Shown here: piece after piece, positions 1 through 8,558 of the stretch
How the letters are laid out: every line of letters starts with the position of its first letter
Position numbering within the stretch: the stretch's first letter is position 1
NCBI RefSeq assembly: GCF_001921215.1
Contig: NZ_MSIF01000046.1
Span: forward strand, 1 to 33,837
Reading direction: 5' to 3'
DNA length: 33,837 bases
Source: Actinophytocola xinjiangensis
GTDB taxonomy: Bacteria; Actinomycetota; Actinomycetes; Mycobacteriales; Pseudonocardiaceae
Position numbers and translations under genes: made by a program
Notes under the pieces: generated by a model
Seen by the model: only the letters and a program-made list of their open reading frames with translations
Database searches by the model: none
Told to the model about the DNA's origin: nothing

Positions 1-283
1 TGCGGTGGCGGCGGTGGCGACAGCGACAGCGGTGGCGGTGGCGGCGGTGGCGACAGCGGCGGCGGCGGCGGTGGCGGCGGTGGCGACAGCGACAGCGGTG
101 GCGGTGGCGGCGGTGGCGACAGCGGCGGCGGCGGCGGTGGCGGCGGTGGCGACAGCGACAGCGGTGGCGGTGGCGGCGGTGGCGACAGCGGCGGCGGCTG
201 CGGTGGCGGCGGTGGCGACAGCGACAGCGGTGGCGGTGGCGGCGGTGGCGACAGCGGCGGCGGCTGCGGTGGCGGTGGCGGTG
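1..283. repeat. 66-bp tandem repeat (minisatellite), about 4.3 copies
   Basis: A GC-only low-complexity array with a strict 66-bp period. The marker GACAGCGACAGC recurs at 19-30, 85-96, 151-162 and 217-228, each 66 bp apart. The period equals 22 codons, so copy-number change keeps any reading frame open. The last copies carry a G-to-T change (CTGCGG near 199 and 264). The plus strand reads Gly/Asp/Ser-rich or Ala/Val-rich. The minus strand, in the frame of the lipoprotein gene at 689, reads Pro-rich with Leu-Ser pairs. The array runs off the left edge. Confidence 0.93.
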
Positions 284-689
284 AACCTGAAATGACTCCG
301 TCCCCACCCCGCACCCGCCACCGCACCGAACCCGGTTCGACCCTGTGCTCGCTCCCCATCCTGGGCGGGCCCTGGGTGGTGAGGTCGACGCCGATCGGTT
401 CGGTGGTCGGGCCGGTGATCGGGCGGCGGCGGTAGTAGAACGTGGTTTCCGGGATCAGGTCCCGGTGGTGGAACGTGGTTCGGTCCGGCGGCAGGAACTC
501 GAGGATCGTGTACGGGCCGGCGGGAGCGGTGGCGAACTCGACCACGGTCGCCGCCGTGTCCTGGCCCACGGCGGGCCAGGTGAGGGTGATGTCGGTGGGG
601 CTGGTGAGCTCGGCGGTCAGGTCGGGTGGCGGCGACGGGGCGGCGCAGGCTGTCAGGGCCAGAACCACTCCGAGAGCGGCGAACCGCAT
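1..689 (-). CDS. Lipoprotein with fibronectin type III domain and proline-rich repeat tail (3' end off window)
   Basis: An ATG at 689 opens a frame with no stop to the window edge (229 codons). It begins MRFAALGVVLALTAC, a short lipoprotein signal with lipobox LTAC (Cys15), so the product should be membrane-anchored outside the cell. Residues ~23-105 look like one fibronectin type III domain (ITLTW strand; YTILEF; TTFYYR near its end). After ~30 poorly conserved residues the frame enters the 66-bp array and becomes Pro-rich (LSLSPPPP type), a possible wall-spanning stalk. The ATG follows directly after the TAG of the secreted jelly-roll gene with no gap, so the two are probably co-transcribed. 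The signal peptide and FN3 part are solid. The Pro-rich tail is less sure, because an indel near 283-300 could put the true C-terminus elsewhere. Confidence 0.7.
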   Translation of the reverse strand, partial: MRFAALGVVLALTACAAPSPPPDLTAELTSPTDITLTWPAVGQDTAATVVEFATAPAGPYTILEFLPPDRTTFHHRDLIPETTFYYRRRPITGPTTEPIGVDLTTQGPPRMGSEHRVEPGSVRWRVRGGDGVISGSPPPPPQPPPLSPPPPPPPLSLSPPPPPQPPPLSPPPPPPPLSLSPPPPPPPPPLSPPPPPPPLSLSPPPPPPPPPLSPPPPPPPLSLSPPPPP

Positions 690-1277
690 CTACTTGCGCC
701 AGAAACGGATGCCGCTCCACTCCACCGTCACGGTGCCGGCGCCACTGTTGGTGCGGTACGCGCCGAACTTGTCGTAGTACGGACCACTCGGGCCAGCCAC
801 CGTGTGGCGCAGCGAACCGTTGATATAGGTCCGATGTGTACCGCCTACGTCATGGACGGTGTTCACCCGTACGGTGGTCCCGATCGTGGCGCCGGTGGCA
901 ATGGTGTCGCCGCCGTGGACCGCGTACAGCCGGCCGCCGCGTTCCACCGCGAGCATGAAGAACGGCCCGGTGGCCTCGTTGAACGTCTGCTTCAGACTGA
1001 TCCGCGAGCCGGGCAGGTCGGTGATCCGGAAGTAGCCCTCGAACTGCCGTGACCCACCCGTGTAGGTGACGTAACGGCGTTCAGCGCGCTGGTCACCGCT
1101 GGCCGTCGTGCAGGTCAGCCGGAAGGTCAGGTCGTCGACCTGGCCGCACCCACGTTCCTGCACGTTGAACCCCGGCGAGTACGACTCCCACCCGCCAGGC
1201 TCCACCTCCGCCGCAGCCACCGGCGCAGTCAACATCAGTGCCGCCAGCGCCGTGAGGACCGCCCCGACTCGGCTCAT
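690..1277 (-). CDS. Secreted jelly-roll (concanavalin A-like) protein, possibly polysaccharide lyase-like
   Basis: 195 residues. The ATG at 1277 is preferred over the in-frame start at 1325 because it gives a classical Sec signal peptide (MSRVGAVLTALAALML, cleavage near APVAAAEV) and has an AGGGGTG Shine-Dalgarno just upstream. The mature part is beta-rich. It carries strand patterns seen in the jelly-roll fold of PL7/PL20-type polysaccharide lyases and related lectins: RYVTYTGGSRQFEGYFRI early, and YYDKFGAYRTNSG then VEWSGIRFWRK at the C-terminus. Two Cys in the N-terminal third (CGQ, LTC) may form a disulfide. I do not see a certain catalytic set, so binding versus cleavage of a polysaccharide is open. 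It abuts the FN3 lipoprotein gene, suggesting a joint surface carbohydrate role. Confidence 0.65.
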   Translation of the reverse strand: MSRVGAVLTALAALMLTAPVAAAEVEPGGWESYSPGFNVQERGCGQVDDLTFRLTCTTASGDQRAERRYVTYTGGSRQFEGYFRITDLPGSRISLKQTFNEATGPFFMLAVERGGRLYAVHGGDTIATGATIGTTVRVNTVHDVGGTHRTYINGSLRHTVAGPSGPYYDKFGAYRTNSGAGTVTVEWSGIRFWRK

Positions 1278-1297
1278 CGCACACCCCTGAACACTAT

Positions 1298-1317
1298 CCG
1301 TGGTCGTTCGACCACGG
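1298..1317. promoter_or_regulatory. Perfect 9+2+9 palindrome upstream of the jelly-roll gene
   Basis: CCGTGGTCG-TT-CGACCACGG lies 21 bp upstream of the ATG at 1277 and 54 bp past the transketolase stop. A TAGTGT hexamer follows on the minus strand (1291-1296). It could be a repressor operator for the secreted genes or a U-less terminator hairpin for the transketolase operon. A second small dyad, GACCA-N5-TGGTC, sits at 1350-1364. Confidence 0.55.
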
Positions 1318-1371
1318 TACGACAAACCGGAAGCCGTCGGAAGGGTCTAGACCAACAAATGGTCGGATGGC

Positions 1372-2280
1372 TCAGTGGAAGAAGTCGCGGATGGCCACCG
1401 CGAGACCCGCCGGGTCCAGGCCGTGTACCGCGTCGTGGTCGGTGGCCGTGCCGTACGCGCGCACCTCCCTGTCCCGGCTCACCCCCAACGACCGCAGCCG
1501 GTGCGGAACGTCGGCGAGCGTCTCGGACACCTGGTGCGCCGAGGTCCCCGCCAGATACGGCTCCACCAGCACGACCTCCGGCGTGGCGCCGGCCACCGCC
1601 GCCCGCAGCCCGGCGTGGTCGAACGGCCGCACCGTGCTCGCGTACAGCACCGAGACGTCCAGCCCGGCCGTCGCGGCCAGCACCCCGTCCAGCATCGGAC
1701 CGACCGCCAGCACCACGCCCCGGCTTCCCTTGCGCACCAAGGTGAACTCCCCGGTGGGCAACGCCGAGCCGTTCTCCCTCGCGGACAGTCGAAGGTAGAC
1801 CCGGCCGGAGCCGGCGAGCGCCGCGCGCAGCAGCGGCTCGACCTCGTCCGGGTGCCCAGGGACGTGCACGGTCCAGCCGGGCAGGGTGTCCAGCAGCGCC
1901 ACGTCACCGGGCGCCTGGTGGGTGCGCCCCCACACCGGGTCGTCGTAGGAACCGCCGATGCTGGCGAGCACCGCGCCGACGTCCTGGTGCCCGAGGTCCA
2001 GCTTGAGCTGCTCGAACGGCCGCTCGACGAGGAACGGCGTGTAGCTGTGCACCACCGGCCGCAGCCCGGTGAGCGCGAGACCGCCGGCGACACCGATCAT
2101 CGCCTGCTCGCGGATCCCGACGTTGATCACCCGGTCCGGGTGCCGCTCGCGCGCCGGGGCGAACGCGCCGGCGGAGATGTCGGCGGTGACGACGGCGATC
2201 CGGGGATCCTCGTCGAGGGCGGCGGACACGGTGTCGACGAACACCGTGCGCATGATCTTGTCGGTCTGCTGGGTGGTCAT
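1372..2280 (-). CDS. Transketolase-like protein, C-terminal (pyrimidine-binding) subunit
   Basis: 302 residues, the second half of a split thiamine-diphosphate transketolase. Residues ~10-170 are the pyrimidine-binding domain: INVGIREQAM contains the ThDP-activating glutamate (Glu58), followed by SYTPFLVERPFEQLKLD and GRTHQAPGDVALL. The rest is the transketolase C-terminal domain. It should act with the upstream N-subunit as an alpha2-beta2 enzyme moving two-carbon ketol units between sugar phosphates; the actual substrates cannot be read from sequence. The ATG at 2280 overlaps the upstream TGA by one base (TGATG), so the two are translationally coupled. A GTG at 2283 is an alternative start. 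The operon is driven from the SoxR-type promoter near 2968-2998. Confidence 0.88.
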   Translation of the reverse strand: MTTQQTDKIMRTVFVDTVSAALDEDPRIAVVTADISAGAFAPARERHPDRVINVGIREQAMIGVAGGLALTGLRPVVHSYTPFLVERPFEQLKLDLGHQDVGAVLASIGGSYDDPVWGRTHQAPGDVALLDTLPGWTVHVPGHPDEVEPLLRAALAGSGRVYLRLSARENGSALPTGEFTLVRKGSRGVVLAVGPMLDGVLAATAGLDVSVLYASTVRPFDHAGLRAAVAGATPEVVLVEPYLAGTSAHQVSETLADVPHRLRSLGVSRDREVRAYGTATDHDAVHGLDPAGLAVAIRDFFH

Positions 2281-2960
2281 CACAGCTCCTCGGCGTGGAT
2301 CGTGGCCACCACGACGGACGGGCGGCCTGGGTGGTGGGCGGTGAACGCCCGGTGCAGTGCGTCGTGGTCGCGGCCGTCGACGGTCGCGCTGTGCCAGCCC
2401 TCGACCTCGAACCGCCGGGCGATACCGCCCGGCCAGCCGTGGCTCGCCGAACCGTTGTCGATCGCGACGACCGTCAGCCGCTCCAGCCCGAGCCGCCCGG
2501 CCAGCGCGATGGCCTCGTGGTTGCTGCCCTCGTCGAGCTCACCGTCGCCGACCAGCACGACGACGCGGCTCTCGCGACGCTGCGCGCGCAGGCCGAGCGC
2601 GGTGCCGACCCCGAGACCGAGGCCGTGCCCGAGCGAGCCGGCGCCGATCTCCACGCCGGGGACGAGCACGCGGTCGGGGTGCTGGCCCAGCGGCGAGTCG
2701 AACGTGGTCCACGTGTCGAGCAGGTCCGGGTCGAGGAAACCCTTGGCGGCCAGAACGGCGTAGTAGGCCATCGGGCCGTGCCCCTTGGACAGCAGGAACC
2801 GGTCGCGGTCCGGGTCGTCGACGTTGTCGGGGCTGATGTTCAGGACGCGGTCGTAGAGCACCCACAGGACGTCCACAGTGGACGCGGCGGCCCAGGTGTG
2901 CTTCTCGTCGCCGGTCATGCGCTCGAACAGAGCGGCGAGGTCGTGTGTCGTTCGTGTCAT
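2280..2960 (-). CDS. Transketolase-like protein, N-terminal (ThDP/Mg-binding) subunit, shortened
   Basis: 226 residues. Visible motifs: SKGHG (59-62), IGAGSLGHGL (105-114) and the ThDP/Mg motif starting GDGELDEGSN at 138, closing at AIDNG (167-170). The start at 2960 is chosen over 3119 because the longer frame would run through the SoxR box and the divergent promoter; GGTGA precedes the ATG. The family is usually ~260-280 residues. This copy ends at VVVATIHAEEL, where relatives continue with a KTxKGxGV segment and a C-terminal helix, so the tail is missing or replaced. First gene of a two-gene operon, divergent from soxR. Confidence 0.87.
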   Translation of the reverse strand: MTRTTHDLAALFERMTGDEKHTWAAASTVDVLWVLYDRVLNISPDNVDDPDRDRFLLSKGHGPMAYYAVLAAKGFLDPDLLDTWTTFDSPLGQHPDRVLVPGVEIGAGSLGHGLGLGVGTALGLRAQRRESRVVVLVGDGELDEGSNHEAIALAGRLGLERLTVVAIDNGSASHGWPGGIARRFEVEGWHSATVDGRDHDALHRAFTAHHPGRPSVVVATIHAEEL

Positions 2961-2967
2961 GTCACCG

Positions 2968-2998
2968 AGCGTGCAACCTCGACTCCACTGGAGGTCAA
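2968..2998 (-). promoter_or_regulatory. SoxR box inside a 19-bp-spacer promoter for the transketolase operon
   Basis: On the minus strand -35 TTGACC (2993-2998), a 19-bp spacer and -10-like CACGCT (2968-2973). The 18-bp dyad CCTCCAGTGGAGTCGAGG (2977-2994) starts on the last two bases of the -35. E. coli soxS has the same geometry and its box is CCTCAAGTTAACTTGAGG; 13 of 18 positions agree. The over-long spacer is the hallmark of promoters that MerR-family activators untwist. The start site would fall within a few bases of the ATG at 2960. Confidence 0.75.
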
Positions 2999-3041
2999 GA
3001 AGTCGTTGGAGCAACTCCTCCACCTTTGTCCAGGTTTTCGG

Positions 3042-3047
3042 TAGGGT
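3042..3047 (+). promoter_or_regulatory. -10 box of soxR, leaderless type
   Basis: TAGGGT lies 7 nt before the GTG at 3055, so the mRNA should start at or next to the start codon. No good -35 is visible at 17-18 bp. A GGAG-CAA-CTCC dyad (3008-3018) lies just upstream. The SoxR box itself is about 50 bp away and does not overlap this promoter. Confidence 0.5.
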
Positions 3048-3054
3048 CGGTGAC

Positions 3055-3519
3055 GTGCCGAAACTGCCGGACATGCTGACGATCGGTGACGTGGCCAGGC
3101 GAAGTGGCGTTCCCCACACGGCGCTCCGCTTCTACGAGGAACGCGGCCTGATCGCGTCCGAACGAACCGTCGGCAACCAGCGGAAATACGCCCGAGCCGT
3201 CCTGCGCCGGCTGGCGTTCATCCGCACGGCGCAACGCGTCGGCCTCTCTTTGGAGGAGATCCGCGACGCGCTGAGCACCCTGCCCGAGGGCCGCACCCCC
3301 ACCAAGGCCGACTGGTCCCGCCTGTCCAACGTCTGGCGCCGCGAACTCGACGCGAGAATCGACGCGATGCAACGCCTGCGCGACCGCCTCACCGCCTGCA
3401 TCGGCTGCGGCTGCCTGTCCCTGAAGTCCTGCCACCTGATGAACAAGGACGACGTCCTGGCGGCGATGGGCCCGGGCGCTCCCCGCCTCCGCGCCTCCAC
3501 CGAGGGCGGCATCGTCTGA
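3055..3519 (+). CDS. soxR: Redox-sensing transcriptional activator SoxR
   Basis: 154 residues, MerR family. An N-terminal winged helix-turn-helix (LTIGDVARRSGV, residues 8-19; ALRFYEERGLI) is followed by a long dimer helix and a C-terminal iron-sulfur loop. The loop has C115-x2-C118-x-C120-x5-C126 in CIGCGCLSLKSC, the exact SoxR spacing for a [2Fe-2S] cluster, and separates this protein from other MerR members. GTG at 3055 (VPKLPDMLTIGD) aligns with the SoxR N-terminus; longer in-frame starts would cross the transketolase promoter. Known biology: outside enterics SoxR responds to redox-active secondary metabolites and controls few genes. The box in the divergent promoter names the transketolase pair as its likely target. 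The C-terminal codons run into a 15-bp tandem repeat that holds the stop codon. Confidence 0.95.
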   Translation: MPKLPDMLTIGDVARRSGVPHTALRFYEERGLIASERTVGNQRKYARAVLRRLAFIRTAQRVGLSLEEIRDALSTLPEGRTPTKADWSRLSNVWRRELDARIDAMQRLRDRLTACIGCGCLSLKSCHLMNKDDVLAAMGPGAPRLRASTEGGIV

Positions 3520-3552
3520 GCCGGCATCCTCAGGCCCGGCATCATCCGGCCC
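3508..3552. repeat. 15-bp tandem repeat, 3 copies, containing the soxR stop
   Basis: Three adjacent imperfect units start GGCATC at 3508, 3523 and 3538 (GGCATCGTCTGAGCC, GGCATCCTCAGGCCC, GGCATCATCCGGCCC). The TGA of soxR lies in the first unit; the other two lack it and stay open, reading GIL/GII-RP. Confidence 0.85.
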
Positions 3553-3582
3553 GGCCTGTGGACAGGTCGAACGACGGGCCGA

Positions 3583-3794
3583 GAACTGTCGGTGCCGCGC
3601 GGTAGTGTTGAAACCGGGGGGCCCCTCCCGGCCTGGGGTGCGTGAAGGGGCCGTTCGCGCGCGGAGTGGGGGTTGTCGGCGTGCGGGGGAGGTGCATCCA
3701 GGGCGACCGTCAGGAACTGTCGGTGTCGCGCGGTAACGTTGAAACCGGGGGTCCCCTCCCGGCTGGGGGCGTGCGGAAGGGACGGTTCGCGCGG
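3583..3794. repeat. Pair of ~81-bp direct repeats in the soxR / his intergenic region
   Basis: Copy A spans 3583-3663 and copy B 3714-3794, offset 131 bp. Both start GAACTGTCGGTG, continue CGCGCGGTA then GTTGAAACCGGGGG, and end in GTTCGCGCG. The first ~49 bases differ at about four positions; the rest diverges more. Each holds a GGGGCCCC-like GC-rich dyad. The whole 3520-3901 stretch has no credible ORF on either strand. The repeats may belong to a dispersed family in this genome. Confidence 0.85.
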
Positions 3795-3901
3795 GCTGAG
3801 GTGGTCGGCGCGGTGGGGGGCTCGACGTTTTCCGACGTCCAGGCGGGTGCGGGGTCAGGAGCTGGTCGGTGGCCGGTGGTCGCGTCGGGAACCGCGCGTT
3901 G

Positions 3902-4060
3902 TCAACCGACCATCCACAGGATGGCGCCGGCCACGGCGATCGCCGCGGCCAGGCCCAGGGCGACGGCCAGGGCCTTGGCGGTGCGGTAGGTCGAGTAGAC
4001 GCCACCCAGCAGGAAACCGGCGAGCGCCAGCAGGCCGATGACCACAACTTCCTTCGACAC
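3902..4060 (-). CDS. Small two-helix membrane protein downstream of hisB
   Basis: 52 residues, GTG start at 4060, TGA at 3902-3904. It starts MSKEVVVIGLLALAGFLLGG (helix ~5-22). A short loop YSTYRTAK is followed by a second Ala/Leu/Ile-rich helix ending AGAILWMVG. It begins 10 nt after the hisB stop, so it sits in the his operon, but TAGGCT 7 nt before its GTG may also give it a separate leaderless transcript. Length, hydrophobicity and codon use support a real gene. Function is unknown to me; a hairpin membrane protein at this place is compatible with a conserved small protein of the his cluster in relatives, but I cannot confirm that. Confidence 0.72.
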   Translation of the reverse strand: MSKEVVVIGLLALAGFLLGGVYSTYRTAKALAVALGLAAAIAVAGAILWMVG

Positions 4061-4070
4061 GACCCGCAGC

Positions 4071-7086
<3,016 letters not shown>

Positions 7087-7273
7087 CGGCTTCCTCTGGA
7101 TCGTTCTGCCCGGGGTGTCCAGAGTAAGCCGTCGGGCCGTCAGCCGGTCGGCCCAGTACCTTCGTCGGTGATCAGCCGTGTGCGGTACGTGCCCGACCAT
7201 TGACGGGTTGTCACGACCGGACGGGAGCGCCAGGCTCGGCCACGCACTGGCCTCGTCGGGGAGGAACACACAC
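7087..7273. promoter_or_regulatory. Divergent promoter region, hisD / carboxypeptidase
   Basis: 187 bp without a credible ORF. On the minus strand TACTCT lies about 40 nt before hisD and could be its -10; no good -35 was found. On the plus strand TTGACG (7200-7205) is a good -35 for the carboxypeptidase, but no convincing -10 follows at 17-18 bp. GGGGAGG (about 7259-7265) is the carboxypeptidase ribosome site. No T-box or other riboswitch fold was recognised. Confidence 0.4.
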
Positions 7274-8536
7274 ATGTCGAGCACACGTCGTGCGCTGGCC
7301 ACGGTTGCCGCGGCCGCGTTGGTGCTGGCCACCGGATGGTCGGCCACCGCCCAGGAGAACACGCCACCACCCGATCGTGGGATCTATCAGGTGACCGGAG
7401 CCGACGACGCGCAGGCCAGGACCGAGGTCGCGCGCACCGGCGTCGACGTGCTCGGCGTGCGGGACGGGACCATGGAGGTCGTCGCCAGCCCCGCCCAGGC
7501 CAGGACCCTGCGCGACGCCGGCTACGCGCCCCGGCTGACCGGCGACTTCGACGCGGCGCTGGCCGCGCAGAGCAACGGGCCCGCCGCGGCCGACGACTTC
7601 CCCGCCGGCGACGAGGGCTACCACACCTACGACGAGATGGTCGCCGAAGTGCGGGCGGCGGCGGGCGACCACGCGGACATCACGTCGGTGTCCAGCATCG
7701 GCAGTTCGTTCGAAGGGCGGGACCTGCCGCTGGTGAAGATCAGCGACAACGTGGGGGTCGACGAGGACGAGCCCGAGGTGGTGTTCACGTGCAACATGCA
7801 CGCCCGGGAGCATCTGACGCTGGAGATGTGCCTGCGGATCGTCAACCGGTTCACCGACGGGTACGGGACCGACGAGACGGTCACCGGTTTCGTGGACGGG
7901 CGGGAGATCTGGGTGGTGCCGTCGTTGAACCCCGACGGGGCCGAGTTCGACATCTCCGGAGGCGAGTACCAGGGGTGGCGGAAGAATCGGCAGCCCAACT
8001 CCGACGGGTCCGTGGGGACCGACATCAACCGGAACTTCTCGTACAAGTGGGGATGTTGCGGTGGGGCCAGTGACTCACCGTCGGCCGAGACCTACCGGGG
8101 GCCGTCGGCCGGGTCCGCGCCGGAGGTCGCCTCGGCGCAGGAGTGGGTTTCCTCCCGGGTGATCGACGGGGAGCAGCAGATCACCGCGCACATCGACTTC
8201 CACTCGTTCTCGGAGTTGGTGTTGTGGCCGTTCGGGCACACCTACGACACGGTGACCGAGGGAATGACCCAGGAGGAGTACGACCGGTTCTCCTCCGTGG
8301 GGACCGAGATGGCTGACGCCAACGGGTACACGCCTGACCAGGCCAGTGGGTTGTACATCACCGACGGGGACATCAACGACTGGATGTGGGGGGAGCACAA
8401 GATCCTGAGCTTCTGTTTCGAGATGTATCCCTCAGGTGGTGGGCTGGACGGGTTCTACCCGCCCGACGAGGACATCGTCGAGCAGACCACCCGGAACGAC
8501 TCCGCCGTGGACGTTCTGTTGACCCACGCCGGGTGA
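7274..8536 (+). CDS. Secreted M14-family zinc carboxypeptidase
   Basis: 420 residues. Signal peptide 1-26 ([20 protein letters not shown], cleavage near ATAQE), pro-region ~27-112, catalytic domain ~115-415. Zinc ligands are His176 and Glu179 in NMHAREH and His310 in HIDFHSFSE. Substrate-carboxylate residues are Asn252/Arg253 in [11 protein letters not shown], and the general base is Glu383 in CFEMYP. This is the complete M14A set, so an active metallocarboxypeptidase of the Streptomyces/Thermoactinomyces extracellular type is expected, trimming C-terminal residues from peptides outside the cell. Cys260-Cys261 (GCCGG) may form disulfides with Cys173 or Cys381. The ATG at 7274 is preferred over 7178 because of the signal peptide and the GGGGAGGAA site. 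It faces an orphan peptide-binding lipoprotein tail to tail with a 22-bp gap. Confidence 0.95.
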   Translation: MSSTRRALATVAAAALVLATGWSATAQENTPPPDRGIYQVTGADDAQARTEVARTGVDVLGVRDGTMEVVASPAQARTLRDAGYAPRLTGDFDAALAAQSNGPAAADDFPAGDEGYHTYDEMVAEVRAAAGDHADITSVSSIGSSFEGRDLPLVKISDNVGVDEDEPEVVFTCNMHAREHLTLEMCLRIVNRFTDGYGTDETVTGFVDGREIWVVPSLNPDGAEFDISGGEYQGWRKNRQPNSDGSVGTDINRNFSYKWGCCGGASDSPSAETYRGPSAGSAPEVASAQEWVSSRVIDGEQQITAHIDFHSFSELVLWPFGHTYDTVTEGMTQEEYDRFSSVGTEMADANGYTPDQASGLYITDGDINDWMWGEHKILSFCFEMYPSGGGLDGFYPPDEDIVEQTTRNDSAVDVLLTHAG

Positions 8537-8558
8537 TCGGCCGTCCCGGTTCGCGCGC

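Noticed and set aside
1-283. The repeat array as a CRISPR
   Set aside because: Units are contiguous with no unique spacers, the period is 66 bp, and no cas genes are present.
1-435. Plus-strand Gly/Asp/Ser-rich protein ending at the TAG at 433
   Set aside because: After the repeat the frame continues for ~50 residues that look non-coding and lie opposite the FN3 domain. It is kept only as an alternative; an indel near 283-300 could revive it.
2878-3054. Longer SoxR starting at 2878
   Set aside because: It would cross the SoxR box and overlap the transketolase gene; the extra residues do not resemble SoxR.
3824-3839. GACGT-N6-ACGTC hairpin as the his operon terminator
   Set aside because: The 5-bp stem is weak, has no U-tract, and lies 63 bp past the last gene.
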